DNA from: an uncultured Polaribacter sp.
GTDB lineage: Bacteria > Bacteroidota > Bacteroidia > Flavobacteriales > Flavobacteriaceae
Length of the DNA stretch: 64,000 nucleotides
Reading direction: 5' to 3'
Assembly: GCA_943788865.1 (NCBI GenBank)
Contig: CALSRX010000004.1
Coordinates: 615,720-679,719, forward strand
The notes beneath the pieces were generated by a model. It worked only from the letters and a program-made list of their open reading frames with translations. It was not told the DNA's origin and did no database searches. The position numbers and the translations under genes were made by a program. Positions 28,835-37,947 of the stretch are shown here, piece by piece. Each line of letters begins with the position of its first letter. The stretch's first letter is position 1.

Positions 28835-30377
28835 ATGAAAAAGATACATTTAGTTATTTTCTTATTAATATCTTACATTTCAGTAGGTCAAAATTTAACG
28901 GTAATAAGTGGTGGAAGTATCACAATACCCAAAGACAGTTATGTTTTTGTAGGTGGAGATTTTAACAACGCTGCAGGTACTGTAACTTTACATTCCGATT
29001 CCGATGAGTTTTCATCGTTATTGGTAAGTGGTGCTGCATCTGGGGATATTACCTATAACCGCTATGTAAATGTAGTAGGTGATGGAGAATGGGATTTAAT
29101 AGGTGCGCCAGTATCAGGGATGGCATTTAGTACATTGATACAAGATACCAATATTGCAACAAACGGAAGTTTTTATGCAGTAGGATCTTATGACAATACT
29201 ACGGACACTTGGACAAACGCTACCGATGCAACCACAGGTTCTTTATCATTAGGGCAAGGATACCAAATGGCAACCACCAGTGGAGGCACACTTTCTTTTA
29301 CAGGTGCTATTGCCGATGGAGATCAAACTGTAACCATAACCAACAGCGATGCAGAGAATTCAGGAGCAGGAAGACGTTGGAATTTAATTGCCAATCCATT
29401 TGCGTCGTATCTTAATGGAAATAGTAATGCAGATGGAACCAATAATTTTTTAACGGTTAATACCGCAGCAATTGATGATAATTTTGAGGCACTCTATGGC
29501 TGGAAAGCAGATGGCACAGGATATGAAATTTATAACAATTCACCAGTACAGCCACGTACATAGCACCTGGTCAAGGTTTTTTTGTTGCCGCTCAGGAAGT
29601 GGAGCGATCAAACAATCACTTTACTCAAGCCATGCAAACAACTACAGGAGGTCGATGATTTTGTTGCCGGAAGAACAACTTCTACGAGTTTTGAATTGGT
29701 ATTAGACATGCATAATGATGATATAAAAGTATCGGACACTAAATTTTATTTTAAAGAAGGATTGACTTTAGGATTAGACCCAGGATATGATGCAGGGGCA
29801 TTCAATCAATCTTCAGGTTTAAGTTCAAGACTTGTAGAACAAGACAACGGAGTTGGTATGGGTATCAATGCGATGCCTGTAGATGCTTTAAGTAACGTAA
29901 TAGTTCCTCTAACGATAAATCAAGAAGCTGGGATTGCTCTTAAAATTCAAATAGCGAATAGTACGATTCCAGAAGATATAAATGTGTATCTAGAAGATGC
30001 AATAGAAAACACCTTTACACTTCTTACCAATGAGAGTTTTGAGCTCTTCAGCACAAACAGCCTTAAGTGGTATGGGAAGGTTTTTTATTCATTTTACTTC
30101 AAGTACGCTTTCCACAGATACAGCAGTAGTACCTCATTATTAACCGCCTATAAAGGAAAAGGAAATACCTATATCTCTGTAGAAGGATTGCAGCAGTTCT
30201 CAGAGCCAGCACAGCTAACGCTATACAATGTATTAGGAATGAAAATACTTTCAAAAAACATCCAAAACCCCTTCACAAAAAGAGATGCTTTCTACAGTAG
30301 GAATGAAGACCGGAGTCTACATCCTAAAAGTACAGGCAGAAAACATTGTTTTCACAAAAAAATTAGTCATAGAATAA
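28835..30377 (+). pseudogene. T9SS-sorted surface protein, cassette copy 2, multiply frameshifted
   Basis: Same product as the intact gene at 36171. The frame is lost near 29540 (insertion) and again near 29594-29660, near 30045, near 30120 and near 30270. The T9SS type A tail is still readable in pieces (TLYNVLGMKILSKN, then KLVIE). As sequenced only the first 240 residues would be translated. The number of indels is higher than in copy 1. Confidence 0.7.
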
Positions 30378-30386
30378 ACACTCCAC

Positions 30387-30558
30387 ATGAAAAAAACAGA
30401 AAACTACACCTAACGGTACCGATGATATCAGTAGAAAAGAGGCCATAAAGAAAATGGGAAAGTATGCTGCACTAACTGCAATGGGAACATTTATGATTCT
30501 TAACCCTAAAAAGGCACAAGCGCAATCTGGACCTTCGGACCCAGGTGCTTGGGGTTAA
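30387..30558 (+). pseudogene. Exported micro-protein of cassette 2, frameshifted
   Basis: It is the same micro-protein as at 20492 and 37722, with one extra T after MKKTEN (AAAACTACACC). The restored C-terminus is QSGPSDPGAWG. The Tat-like segment and the AQAQ cleavage region are intact. Confidence 0.65.
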
Positions 30559-30601
30559 AAAAACTAAAAAAAGAAAAAACACACTATTAAAAAATACACC
30601 A

Positions 30602-32280
30602 ATGAAACAATTTTTCACACTTTTAGCGGCAGTATTATTAACTGCAACAACGTATGCCCAAGTGGGTATTGGCACGACAGACTCCAAATGGCTCTGCAGC
30701 ATTAGATATTACTTCTACCACAAAGGGGTTATTAATACCAAGAATGACCAATGCACAGCGTAAAGCTATTTCTAATCCAGCCGCAGGGTTACAGGTCTTT
30801 GTCACAGATTTTGATGGAGGTAGTTTTATGTTTTATGACGGAACAAAATGGGGTACACTATCTTTCACAAAAACTATTCCAGACGCTCCTACAATAGGAA
30901 CTGCTGTTGCTGCTGACGCACAAGCTACAGTTTCATTTACAGCCCCATCAAGTGATGGAGGTTCAGCGATTACTTCCTACACAGCTACCTCAAGCCCAGA
31001 CGGTATTACAGGAACAATTAGTCAGTCAGGAAGTGGCAGCATAACAGTATCAGGTTTAACCAATGGTACAGCTTATACTTTTACAGTGACGGCTACCAAT
31101 GCCATTGGAACAAGTGCGGCCAGTGCAGCTATCAAATTCAGTAGTACCAGCTACTATTCCAGACGCTCCCACAATAGGAACTGCCGTTGCTGCTGACGCA
31201 CAAGCCACAGTTTCATTTACAGCCCCATCAAGTGATGGAGGTTCAGCGATTACTTCCTACACAGCTACCTCAAGCCCAGGAGGTATTACAGGAACAATTA
31301 GTCAGTCAGGAAGTGGCAGCATAACAGTATCAGGTTTAACCAATGGTACAGCTTATACCTTTACAGTGACGGCTACCAATACATTAGGTACAAGTGCGGC
31401 CAGTGCAGTATCAAATTCAGTAACAATTTACCCTGACTATTCGCCTGCAGCACTATTAAGTGGAGATCAAAAAAATATAATTAATGCTACAAATTCGTTA
31501 AAAGCAATCGGTTTAACTGACTGGAGCGAGCTAATTGGATTCACCGATAATGGAGGATCGCTTTATGCAGAAGGATATTCGACAGACGACTATGCCATAA
31601 GAGAAACTAAAACATACTTAATGTTTTCAGAAAATAATAATTGGAATAGCAGCACAAAAGTATTTCTGGCAGAATATAATTATAATGCTAATAGCAATTT
31701 TGATGAGGTTAGTTTTTCTAATGGGTCATCAGCAGCTAAGACTGAAAATGTTACTATTTCTAGCAATCAGAAATATATATCGTATACAAATTCTGGAACT
31801 AATTATACTGTAAATATGACCATTGCCGATAGGACACTGCCTTTATATTTAGATTTGGAGCAATATTATAGCAATGCTCGAGGTAACCAAGTAAATATAA
31901 CCTTTGATGACCCTAATGATGCTGAATTAGTTTTTTATAATAATGGCGGCGGTAATTATGGGAATAATACAAATGGGAGTAGCACTATTCAGTTTAGTAC
32001 AAATATAATGACTCCAGCCCTAGCATACATTGATGAAATTTTAGCGAATGGATCACCGTCCAGAGTTCTATGGTTTTCTGGAGATATGATCCATACACTG
32101 TATGATAGTTGTGGTTATCCCTTCACGAATGATTTTGATCCTAATTATCCAGCACCACAATTTATTTTAAAAACAATTAATGGGTATGACACACATGTAT
32201 CAGACATAACTAATGGAAATGAATCTTTCATAGCAAAATATATGAATTGTAACACGATCTATCAATCAGAACCATATTAA
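30602..32280 (+). pseudogene. Secreted fibronectin type III protein of cassette 2 with an exchanged C-terminus, frameshifted
   Basis: Signal peptide [19 protein letters not shown], the common VGIGTT head, then two fibronectin type III domains (from about 30880 and 31160). The C-terminal region of about 280 residues (31430-32280) is not DUF1566 and is unlike the other cassettes; I do not recognise it. Two insertions break the frame, an extra G near 30680 and an extra C near 31129. The longest intact piece is 31099-32280. Confidence 0.65.
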
Positions 32281-32577
32281 TAATAACTTGTTGGTTGTAA
32301 TTAAAGGCTTTTGTCACTTTTAATTTAAGTAAAATTAATTTTATGTTTACTTAAATTAAGATTTAGTCTTAGTGGAAGTATTACTGTAAATTGGAGGAGT
32401 AAAAGTAGATGATGCTATTATTCAAAGGAGGTTATTTAAATTATTTTGCAACACATTTATTCGTTAAACTATTGTCATAGTATCATGGTAAAGGTAGTAA
32501 TTAGTTCAATATCAAATAAAAGTAAAACAAAGAGAATTATAAATTCAATGTAACGGATTACGAATGTATTCAAATCT

Positions 32578-32608
32578 AATAGGCTGTTGTAAAATAGCCT
32601 ATTTTTTT
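32578..32608 (+). terminator. Rho-independent terminator
   Basis: AATAGGCT / AGCCTATT stem followed by a T-run, about 300 bases after the cassette 2 genes. Confidence 0.65.
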
Positions 32609-32645
32609 ATCAATTAACTTCCTGTTAAGGTTGAAGGAAGTTACA

Positions 32646-32814
32646 TTACTGTTTCCAAGTAAGCCTATATATGTATTTGGGATTATCTACTTTAAGGGCT
32701 TCAAGACACTCTTTACAAGCAAACACCCATGCTTTGGGATTTTTTATATTGTATGCGATACGTAGTAGAGAAATCCATTTTACAAATAACACAATGTTTA
32801 ATTTGTTCTTTTAT
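32646..32814 (-). pseudogene. Remnant of a small double-CxxC protein, left copy
   Basis: The reading shows HCVICKMDFSTTYRIQ, then after a one-base shift YKNPKAWVFACKECLEALK and a stop. Its two CxxC pairs suggest a zinc ribbon. The start codon is ATA and one extra A breaks the frame in the A-run. A second copy lies at 43794-43960. Each copy ends its island. Confidence 0.55.
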
Positions 32815-32953
32815 AGATTACTTAACTTATATGTAACTTAAACTTTTAGAACACAATAGAACCCCTTTCCCGTTATCTTTTTATACCTCCCGAGCAACCT
32901 TAAAAAACCAAAAAACCCGTAAATCATTGTTTATAAATGAGTTACGGGATAAT

Positions 32954-32972
32954 TTTGTGGTACCTCCAGGAA
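32954..32972. repeat. att repeat 2: tRNA-Phe 3' end copy between the two islands
   Basis: The same 19 bases as at 18501-18519. The left flank matches that of att repeat 3 (AAACCCGTAAATCATTG region), and the right flank matches that of att repeat 1, as expected for the joint of two tandem elements. Confidence 0.85.
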
Positions 32973-33162
32973 GTTTTAGGTTTTACTCTCGTTTTATTCG
33001 TTTTTCTATAAGTCAATGAAAATCAACAGTATAATGACTAAATCATGATAAAATAGTAAAGAGAAATCAAACCAAATAACAAGGATTTAAACCTGCGGAG
33101 CAACCTCTCGAGCAACCGGTATTCTCGCCATATCTTAGCCTTAGTCATTAAATTTAAAAAAT

Positions 33163-34464
33163 ATGTTTAAGGTTTTAAAGTCCTCAAAGGCAGCAATTCG
33201 GTTTAGTCTAAAACATTCAAAAAAGTATCTATTAGAAAATAGATGCCAAGAAAGTTTAATTGTATTGTGGTTCTCCTTCGGAGGAGCAGACAAACGAGTT
33301 AGTTATTCCACAGGATATACTGTTTCCTATTCCGATTGGGATTATCAAAAACAACGTGTAAAAACCAACAAATCAAGAATTATCAATTCCCATACAGTCA
33401 ATAACTACTTAAATAGGTTGGAGACAGAACTAATGAATGCGAATAGTCGATTTATAGATGAAGAAAGACCAATTACCAAGGAGTTAATAAAAGAAACATT
33501 AGATATCATAACAGGGAAATTAGTTCCAGTTGAAAAAGAAGAAAAGGTTCCGATTGATTTTTTTAAGTTTTCTGAAAATTATCTTTACCAAAAGAAAGAT
33601 AGAATAGAGAAACCTACATTTACTCTATACAAAGGAACATTAACAAAATTGAAGAAATATACACGAATAAGAAAAGTTACAGTTGACTTTAGTTCGTTTA
33701 ACAAAACCTTTTTAGATGATTTTAGACAGTTTCTTGAGATTAGAGAGAACTTGGCTCTAAATACGATATCAAAACACTTTAAAAACCTTAAAATGTATGT
33801 AATCGAAGCCAAGAATCAAGGTTTGATATCGAATCCTCCACTAAAATATTTTAAAGTATCCACGGAAGAAACCACAGCAATTTATCTGAATGAAGATGAA
33901 ATAAATCAAATATTGAAATTAGATTTATCGTTTAATAAGAGAATGGAATTGGCAAGAGATAAATTTTTAATGGGATGTTATACCGGTCAACGAGTTAGTG
34001 ATTACAATGGAATTACATCAGATAATATTGTTGATATTAGTGGATTGAAGTGTTTTAGAATCAAACAATGTAAGACCAAGAACATTGTAGATTGTCCAAT
34101 TACATTGGAAATACGAGAGATTATGTCCCGATACAACAATCAACCCCCACCGTATCTTCATGATACTGATATCAATGAAAATATTAAGATTGTAGGAAGG
34201 ATATTAGGATTTAATGAGGTTATAAAAACAGAAATTACCAAAGGAGGGAGGTTAGTAAAAAGAAATAAACTAAAATGGGAGATGATAGAGACACACACTG
34301 GTAGAAGAAGTTTCTGTACCAATAATTATAAAAAAGGAATGTCATCATTATATATCATGCACTTTTCCGGTCATAAATCTGAAAGAGAGTTTCTAAAATA
34401 TATTAGAGATAGAGGAGAGGATAGAACCAAACATATTGTTGATCAAGGGTATTTTAATGTTTAG
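33163..34464 (+). CDS. Tyrosine recombinase / integrase
   Basis: A 433-residue site-specific recombinase. It has an N-terminal arm-type DNA-binding domain (residues 25-90), a SAM-like core-binding domain (130-225) and a catalytic domain (235-425). The catalytic residues are all present: Arg277 in TGQRVSD, a lysine in KQCKTK near 304, HTGR with His378 and Arg381, His404 in SGHKS, and Tyr413 in FLKYIR. It lies 190 bases from att repeat 2, as expected for an enzyme that recombines at the tRNA-Phe 3' end. It is the only integrase in the window and may serve both islands. Confidence 0.92.
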   Translation: MFKVLKSSKAAIRFSLKHSKKYLLENRCQESLIVLWFSFGGADKRVSYSTGYTVSYSDWDYQKQRVKTNKSRIINSHTVNNYLNRLETELMNANSRFIDEERPITKELIKETLDIITGKLVPVEKEEKVPIDFFKFSENYLYQKKDRIEKPTFTLYKGTLTKLKKYTRIRKVTVDFSSFNKTFLDDFRQFLEIRENLALNTISKHFKNLKMYVIEAKNQGLISNPPLKYFKVSTEETTAIYLNEDEINQILKLDLSFNKRMELARDKFLMGCYTGQRVSDYNGITSDNIVDISGLKCFRIKQCKTKNIVDCPITLEIREIMSRYNNQPPPYLHDTDINENIKIVGRILGFNEVIKTEITKGGRLVKRNKLKWEMIETHTGRRSFCTNNYKKGMSSLYIMHFSGHKSEREFLKYIRDRGEDRTKHIVDQGYFNV

Positions 34465-34483
34465 GCTTTGGTTACAAGTGACG

Positions 34484-35017
34484 TTAGTCAACTGCTCTAT
34501 ACCCTTTGAAAAATCCAATTGTAAAATCTACAATCCATTTTAGAGTTAAGAACACAAACCACAAAATAGAGATGAAAGTGTGCCAAAATACTTTAATGAA
34601 ATTAACAAAGAGAATGATCAACATATAGATCATTTGAAACGTAGCAGCGTTTTTTCCTCTAACTTGAACACCTCCTAATTTGAAACTTGAGTAATTTGGT
34701 TTTAAGATATTATAGGAACCTCTTTTGTTTTTGAGGGAAGTACTAACTCCATTTTTGGAAATATTGAAATTGAATGGACCACTTTTATATCTTCCAATAA
34801 ACTGAAAGTTACCATTTTGGAAACCCATTCTTGCTCCCTTAAACAATCGTTTATGAAGACGAAGTCCATGTTTGGTGTTTATAGTAGCACCAACTCCATC
34901 ACCCTTAAATGTTTTCGTTGCAGAAACACCTCCCGTTCTTGAAACTCGGACAGTTTCCCCTCTATATTCTATTCTTTTCTGAGGGTTGTTTTTATCTTTT
35001 GAATTAGTGCTTGACAT
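34484..35017 (-). CDS. DUF4236-like membrane protein
   Basis: 177 residues. The middle (GRYKSGPFNFNISKNGVSTSLK, about 74-94) resembles the DUF4236 pattern, where a short beta-rich unit GP..FNISKSGVS recurs. A similar unit occurs earlier (VRVSRTGGVSATKTF). Two transmembrane helices close the protein (about 127-145 and 147-170). No function is known. It is convergent with the integrase gene. Confidence 0.55.
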   Translation of the reverse strand: MSSTNSKDKNNPQKRIEYRGETVRVSRTGGVSATKTFKGDGVGATINTKHGLRLHKRLFKGARMGFQNGNFQFIGRYKSGPFNFNISKNGVSTSLKNKRGSYNILKPNYSSFKLGGVQVRGKNAATFQMIYMLIILFVNFIKVFWHTFISILWFVFLTLKWIVDFTIGFFKGYRAVD

Positions 35018-35340
35018 GAGTCAAAATTAATAAATTAAAAAAAGGAGATTGAGATGTTTGAATTTTGATTTCCCCTCCCCCTATTATTCAAAGTTGCAAC
35101 ACAATTTCTTCTTTTAATGAATTAAAAGGTTTAATTTAATCGATACTTTACTTCGTTTTTAGAGAATATCATATGGTGCACGTTCTTTGACTACGTAAAA
35201 CTACTATTTGGCAACCGATGATTTTCCGTTTTTTACGAATTGCTTAAAGGGGAGTGCAAATTCTTGATCAGAGAATCCGAATTGTAGTTTTTATGGTGTA
35301 CAATTCTTAAAGATTTCATTGTTGTCTTAAATACCAAATA
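35018..35340. other. Intergenic stretch without recognisable content
   Basis: 323 bases between two minus-strand genes. I see no open frame of note, no tRNA and no strong hairpin. Confidence 0.5.
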
Positions 35341-35940
35341 TCACTTCGCATTCCACCGCAATACCGCGTCTCGTACTCGCCTGCCGAGCTGCTCGCCCTT
35401 TTTTGAAAACAGATTATCCCTTTCCGGGTAACCCTTCAATTCTTCATTAATGGCGGAAGCTCCAAAAGGAGTAGTCCATTCCCCGCCACCAACCACCACC
35501 ATGCCAAATATGAGCATGGCATTTTGCAGCGCGTTTTGAACCAGTTCTTCTCCTGAAGAAATGCCTCCTGCGGTTACAAAAACCGCTCCAATTTTATCCT
35601 GTAGGGGTGTTTTTTCGAAAGGCCAGCCCTGAATAAACGTTAATAGCTCAGGAGCCGGATTGGCATTGTAAACTGGTGATCCTAAGATAATGGCATCTGC
35701 TAAAATTACATCCTCATTGGTGGTCTCCGATACAGACTTAAGGACCACATGAACGCTGTTGTTTTCCGTCGCGCCCTTGTATACCGATTTGGCCAACTTT
35801 TCCGTGTTGCCGGAATTGGAAACATATGTAATAAGTATAGTCCGTATTTGGGAGTTGTCTTGCTGTCCGAAACCCACACCATAAGCCAAGCCAACTATAA
35901 GAGTAAACACTAATTTTAGGCAAACTTTTAATCGCATCAT
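35341..35940 (-). CDS. Secreted flavodoxin-family protein
   Basis: A 199-residue flavodoxin/WrbA-like protein with a signal peptide (residues 1-25, LVFTLIVGLAYGVGFGQ). The phosphate loop YVSNSGNTEKLAK lies at about 40-52, the middle loop ILGSPVYNANPAPE at about 85-98, and the third FMN-contact loop is TAGGISSGEE. Flavodoxins are normally cytoplasmic, so an exported one is unusual. The gene is visibly richer in G and C than its neighbours (for example CCGCCACCAACCACCACC), which suggests recent acquisition. An electron-transfer or quinone-reductase role is inferred. Confidence 0.78.
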   Translation of the reverse strand: MMRLKVCLKLVFTLIVGLAYGVGFGQQDNSQIRTILITYVSNSGNTEKLAKSVYKGATENNSVHVVLKSVSETTNEDVILADAIILGSPVYNANPAPELLTFIQGWPFEKTPLQDKIGAVFVTAGGISSGEELVQNALQNAMLIFGMVVVGGGEWTTPFGASAINEELKGYPERDNLFSKKGEQLGRRVRDAVLRWNAK

Positions 35941-36170
35941 TTTTATACTTTCATTTAAGTGAGCAAGTTAATGGTTTCCGGCCGATGTGAAGACCAAAAA
36001 GAAAATTCTTTTGAGAAAAAAACGCAAAACTATTATTATCAAATATTTCATAATCACTCAATTAAATTTATTTAAAATAATTTAAAGGCCAAATCTAAGT
36101 TAATTTACCATACCTTACATAATTATTTATTATGATTTAATTTAATCAATTTTTCAAAATACTCCTATTT

Positions 36171-37712
36171 ATGAAAAAGATACATTTAGTTATTTTCTTA
36201 TTAATATCTTACATTTCAGTAGGTCAAAATTTAACGGTAATAAGTGGTGGAAGTATCACAATACCCAAAGACAGTTATGTGTTTGTAGGTGGAGATTTTA
36301 ACAACGCTGCAGGCACTGTAACTTTACACTCTGATTCCGATGAGTTTTCATCGTTATTGGTAAGTGGTGCTGCATCTGGGGATATTACCTATAACCGCTA
36401 TGTAAATGTAGTAGGTGATGGAGAATGGGATTTAATAGGTGCGCCAGTATCAGGGATGGCATTTAGTACATTGATACAAGATACCAATATTGCAACAAAC
36501 GGAAGTTTTTATGCAGTAGGATCTTATGACAATACTACGGACACTTGGACAAACGCTACCGATGCAACCACAGGTTCTTTATCATTAGGGCAAGGATACC
36601 AAATGGCAACCACCAGTGGAGGCACACTTTCTTTTACAGGTGCTATTGCCGATGGAGATCAAACTGTAACCATAACCAACAGCGATGCAGAGAATTCAGG
36701 AGCAGGAAGACGTTGGAATTTAATTGCCAATCCATTTGCGTCGTATCTTAATGGAAATAGTAATGCAGATGGAACCAATAATTTTTTAACGGTTAATACC
36801 GCAGCAATAGATGATGAATTTGAGGCACTCTATGGCTGGAAAGCAGATGGAACAGGATATGAAATTTATAACAACACAAGTACAGCCACGTATATAGCCC
36901 CTGGTCAAGGTTTTTTTGTTGCCGCTGCAGGAAGTGGAGGGGATCAAACAATCACTTTTACTCAAGCCATGCAAACAGTTACAGGAGTCGATGATTTTGT
37001 TGCCGCAAAATCCTCTGTAACGAGTTACGAATTGGTTTTAGACATGTATAGTGATGCGGTTAAAGTTGCGGATACTAAATTTTATTTTAAAGAAGGATTG
37101 ACTTTAGGATTAGACCCAGGGTACGATGCTGGAGCCTTCAACCAATCTTCAGGTTTCAGTTCGAGACTTTTAGAACAAGACAACGGTATTGGTATGGGCA
37201 TCAATGCAATGCCTACAGATGCTATGAGCAATGTAATCGTTCCTCTAACAATAAATCAAGAAGCTGGGATTGCTCTTAAAATTCAAATAGCAAACAGTAC
37301 AATACCAGAGAATATAAATGTGTATTTAGAAGACACCGTAGAAAACACGTTTACACTTCTTACCAATGAGGGTTTTGAGCTTACAGCACAAACTACCTTA
37401 AGTGGTATGGGAAGGTTTTTCATTCACTATACTACAAGTACCCTTTCCATAGATACGGTGAGTAGTACCTCATTATTAACCGCCTATAAAGGAAAAGGAA
37501 ATACCTATATCTCAGTAGAAGGATTACAGCAGTTCTCAGAGCCAGCAAATCTTATCCTTTACAATGTATTAGGGATGAAAATACTTTCAAGAAAGATCCA
37601 AAACCCTTCACAGAAAGAGATGCTTTCTACAGTAGGTTTGAGGACCGGAGTCTACATCCTAAAAGTACAGGCAGAAAACATTGTTTTCACAAAAAAATTA
37701 TTCATAGAATAA
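36171..37712 (+). CDS. T9SS-sorted surface protein, intact cassette copy 3
   Basis: A 513-residue protein. A signal peptide covers residues 1-19. A beta-rich body holds repeated units such as GDGEWDLIGAPVSGM, LGQGYQMATTSGGTLSF and RRWNLIANPFASYL. A type A T9SS sorting domain covers about the last 75 residues (LTAYKGKGNTYISVEGLQ, YNVLGMKIL, GVYILKVQAENIVFTKKLFIE). It should pass the outer membrane by the type IX system and be displayed or released. The function of the body is unknown. It is the intact reference for the two broken copies and is followed 9 bases later by the micro-protein. Confidence 0.85.
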   Translation: MKKIHLVIFLLISYISVGQNLTVISGGSITIPKDSYVFVGGDFNNAAGTVTLHSDSDEFSSLLVSGAASGDITYNRYVNVVGDGEWDLIGAPVSGMAFSTLIQDTNIATNGSFYAVGSYDNTTDTWTNATDATTGSLSLGQGYQMATTSGGTLSFTGAIADGDQTVTITNSDAENSGAGRRWNLIANPFASYLNGNSNADGTNNFLTVNTAAIDDEFEALYGWKADGTGYEIYNNTSTATYIAPGQGFFVAAAGSGGDQTITFTQAMQTVTGVDDFVAAKSSVTSYELVLDMYSDAVKVADTKFYFKEGLTLGLDPGYDAGAFNQSSGFSSRLLEQDNGIGMGINAMPTDAMSNVIVPLTINQEAGIALKIQIANSTIPENINVYLEDTVENTFTLLTNEGFELTAQTTLSGMGRFFIHYTTSTLSIDTVSSTSLLTAYKGKGNTYISVEGLQQFSEPANLILYNVLGMKILSRKIQNPSQKEMLSTVGLRTGVYILKVQAENIVFTKKLFIE

Positions 37713-37721
37713 GAACTCCAC

Positions 37722-37889
37722 ATGAAAAAAACAGAAAACACACCTAACGGTACCGATGATATCAGTAGAAAAGAGGCCATAAAGAAAATGGGAAAGTATG
37801 CTGCACTCACAGCGATGGGCACATTTATGATTCTAAGTCCTAAAAAGGCACAAGCGCAATCTGGACCTTCGGACCCAGGTGCTTGGTAA
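37722..37889 (+). CDS. Exported micro-protein of cassette 3 (55 aa)
   Basis: 55 residues beginning MKKTENTPNGTDDISRKEA. The Tat-like basic segment and hydrophobic core (residues 20-42) lead to an AQAQ cleavage region near 45-46, leaving about SGPSDPGAW. It is nearly identical to the cassette 1 copy except at the end. It lies between the surface gene and the lectin-like gene, with no room for a separate promoter in front, so it is cotranscribed. Unknown function. Confidence 0.72.
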   Translation: MKKTENTPNGTDDISRKEAIKKMGKYAALTAMGTFMILSPKKAQAQSGPSDPGAW

Positions 37890-37947
37890 TAAAACAACTC
37901 TTCAAAGAATAAAAAACTAAAAAAACACATTATTAAAAAACAAACCA

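Larger units (their letters stand above)
28577..30740 (+). repeat. Cassette repeat copy 2
   Basis: A direct repeat of 18685-20860, with many single-base indels against the other copies. Confidence 0.8.
18501..32953. mobile_element. Genomic island 1 at tRNA-Phe (integrase lost)
   Basis: It is bounded by direct copies of the tRNA-Phe 3' end at 18501-18519 and 32954-32972. The first 175 bases or so match the left end of island 2, but where island 2 has its integrase this one runs into a truncated helix-turn-helix gene. The contents are cassettes 1 and 2, an ABC transporter operon, and fragments of an adhesin and a polymerase-like gene. The right end carries a copy of a small Cys-rich gene remnant that also ends island 2. 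Confidence 0.75.
32281..32953. other. Intergenic right end of island 1
   Basis: It holds a terminator (32578-32608), a hairpin AACTTCCT / AGGAAGTT at 32623-32643, a remnant of a small Cys-rich gene on the minus strand (32646-32814), and sequence shared with the right end of island 2 up to the att repeat. I see no other gene. Confidence 0.6.
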
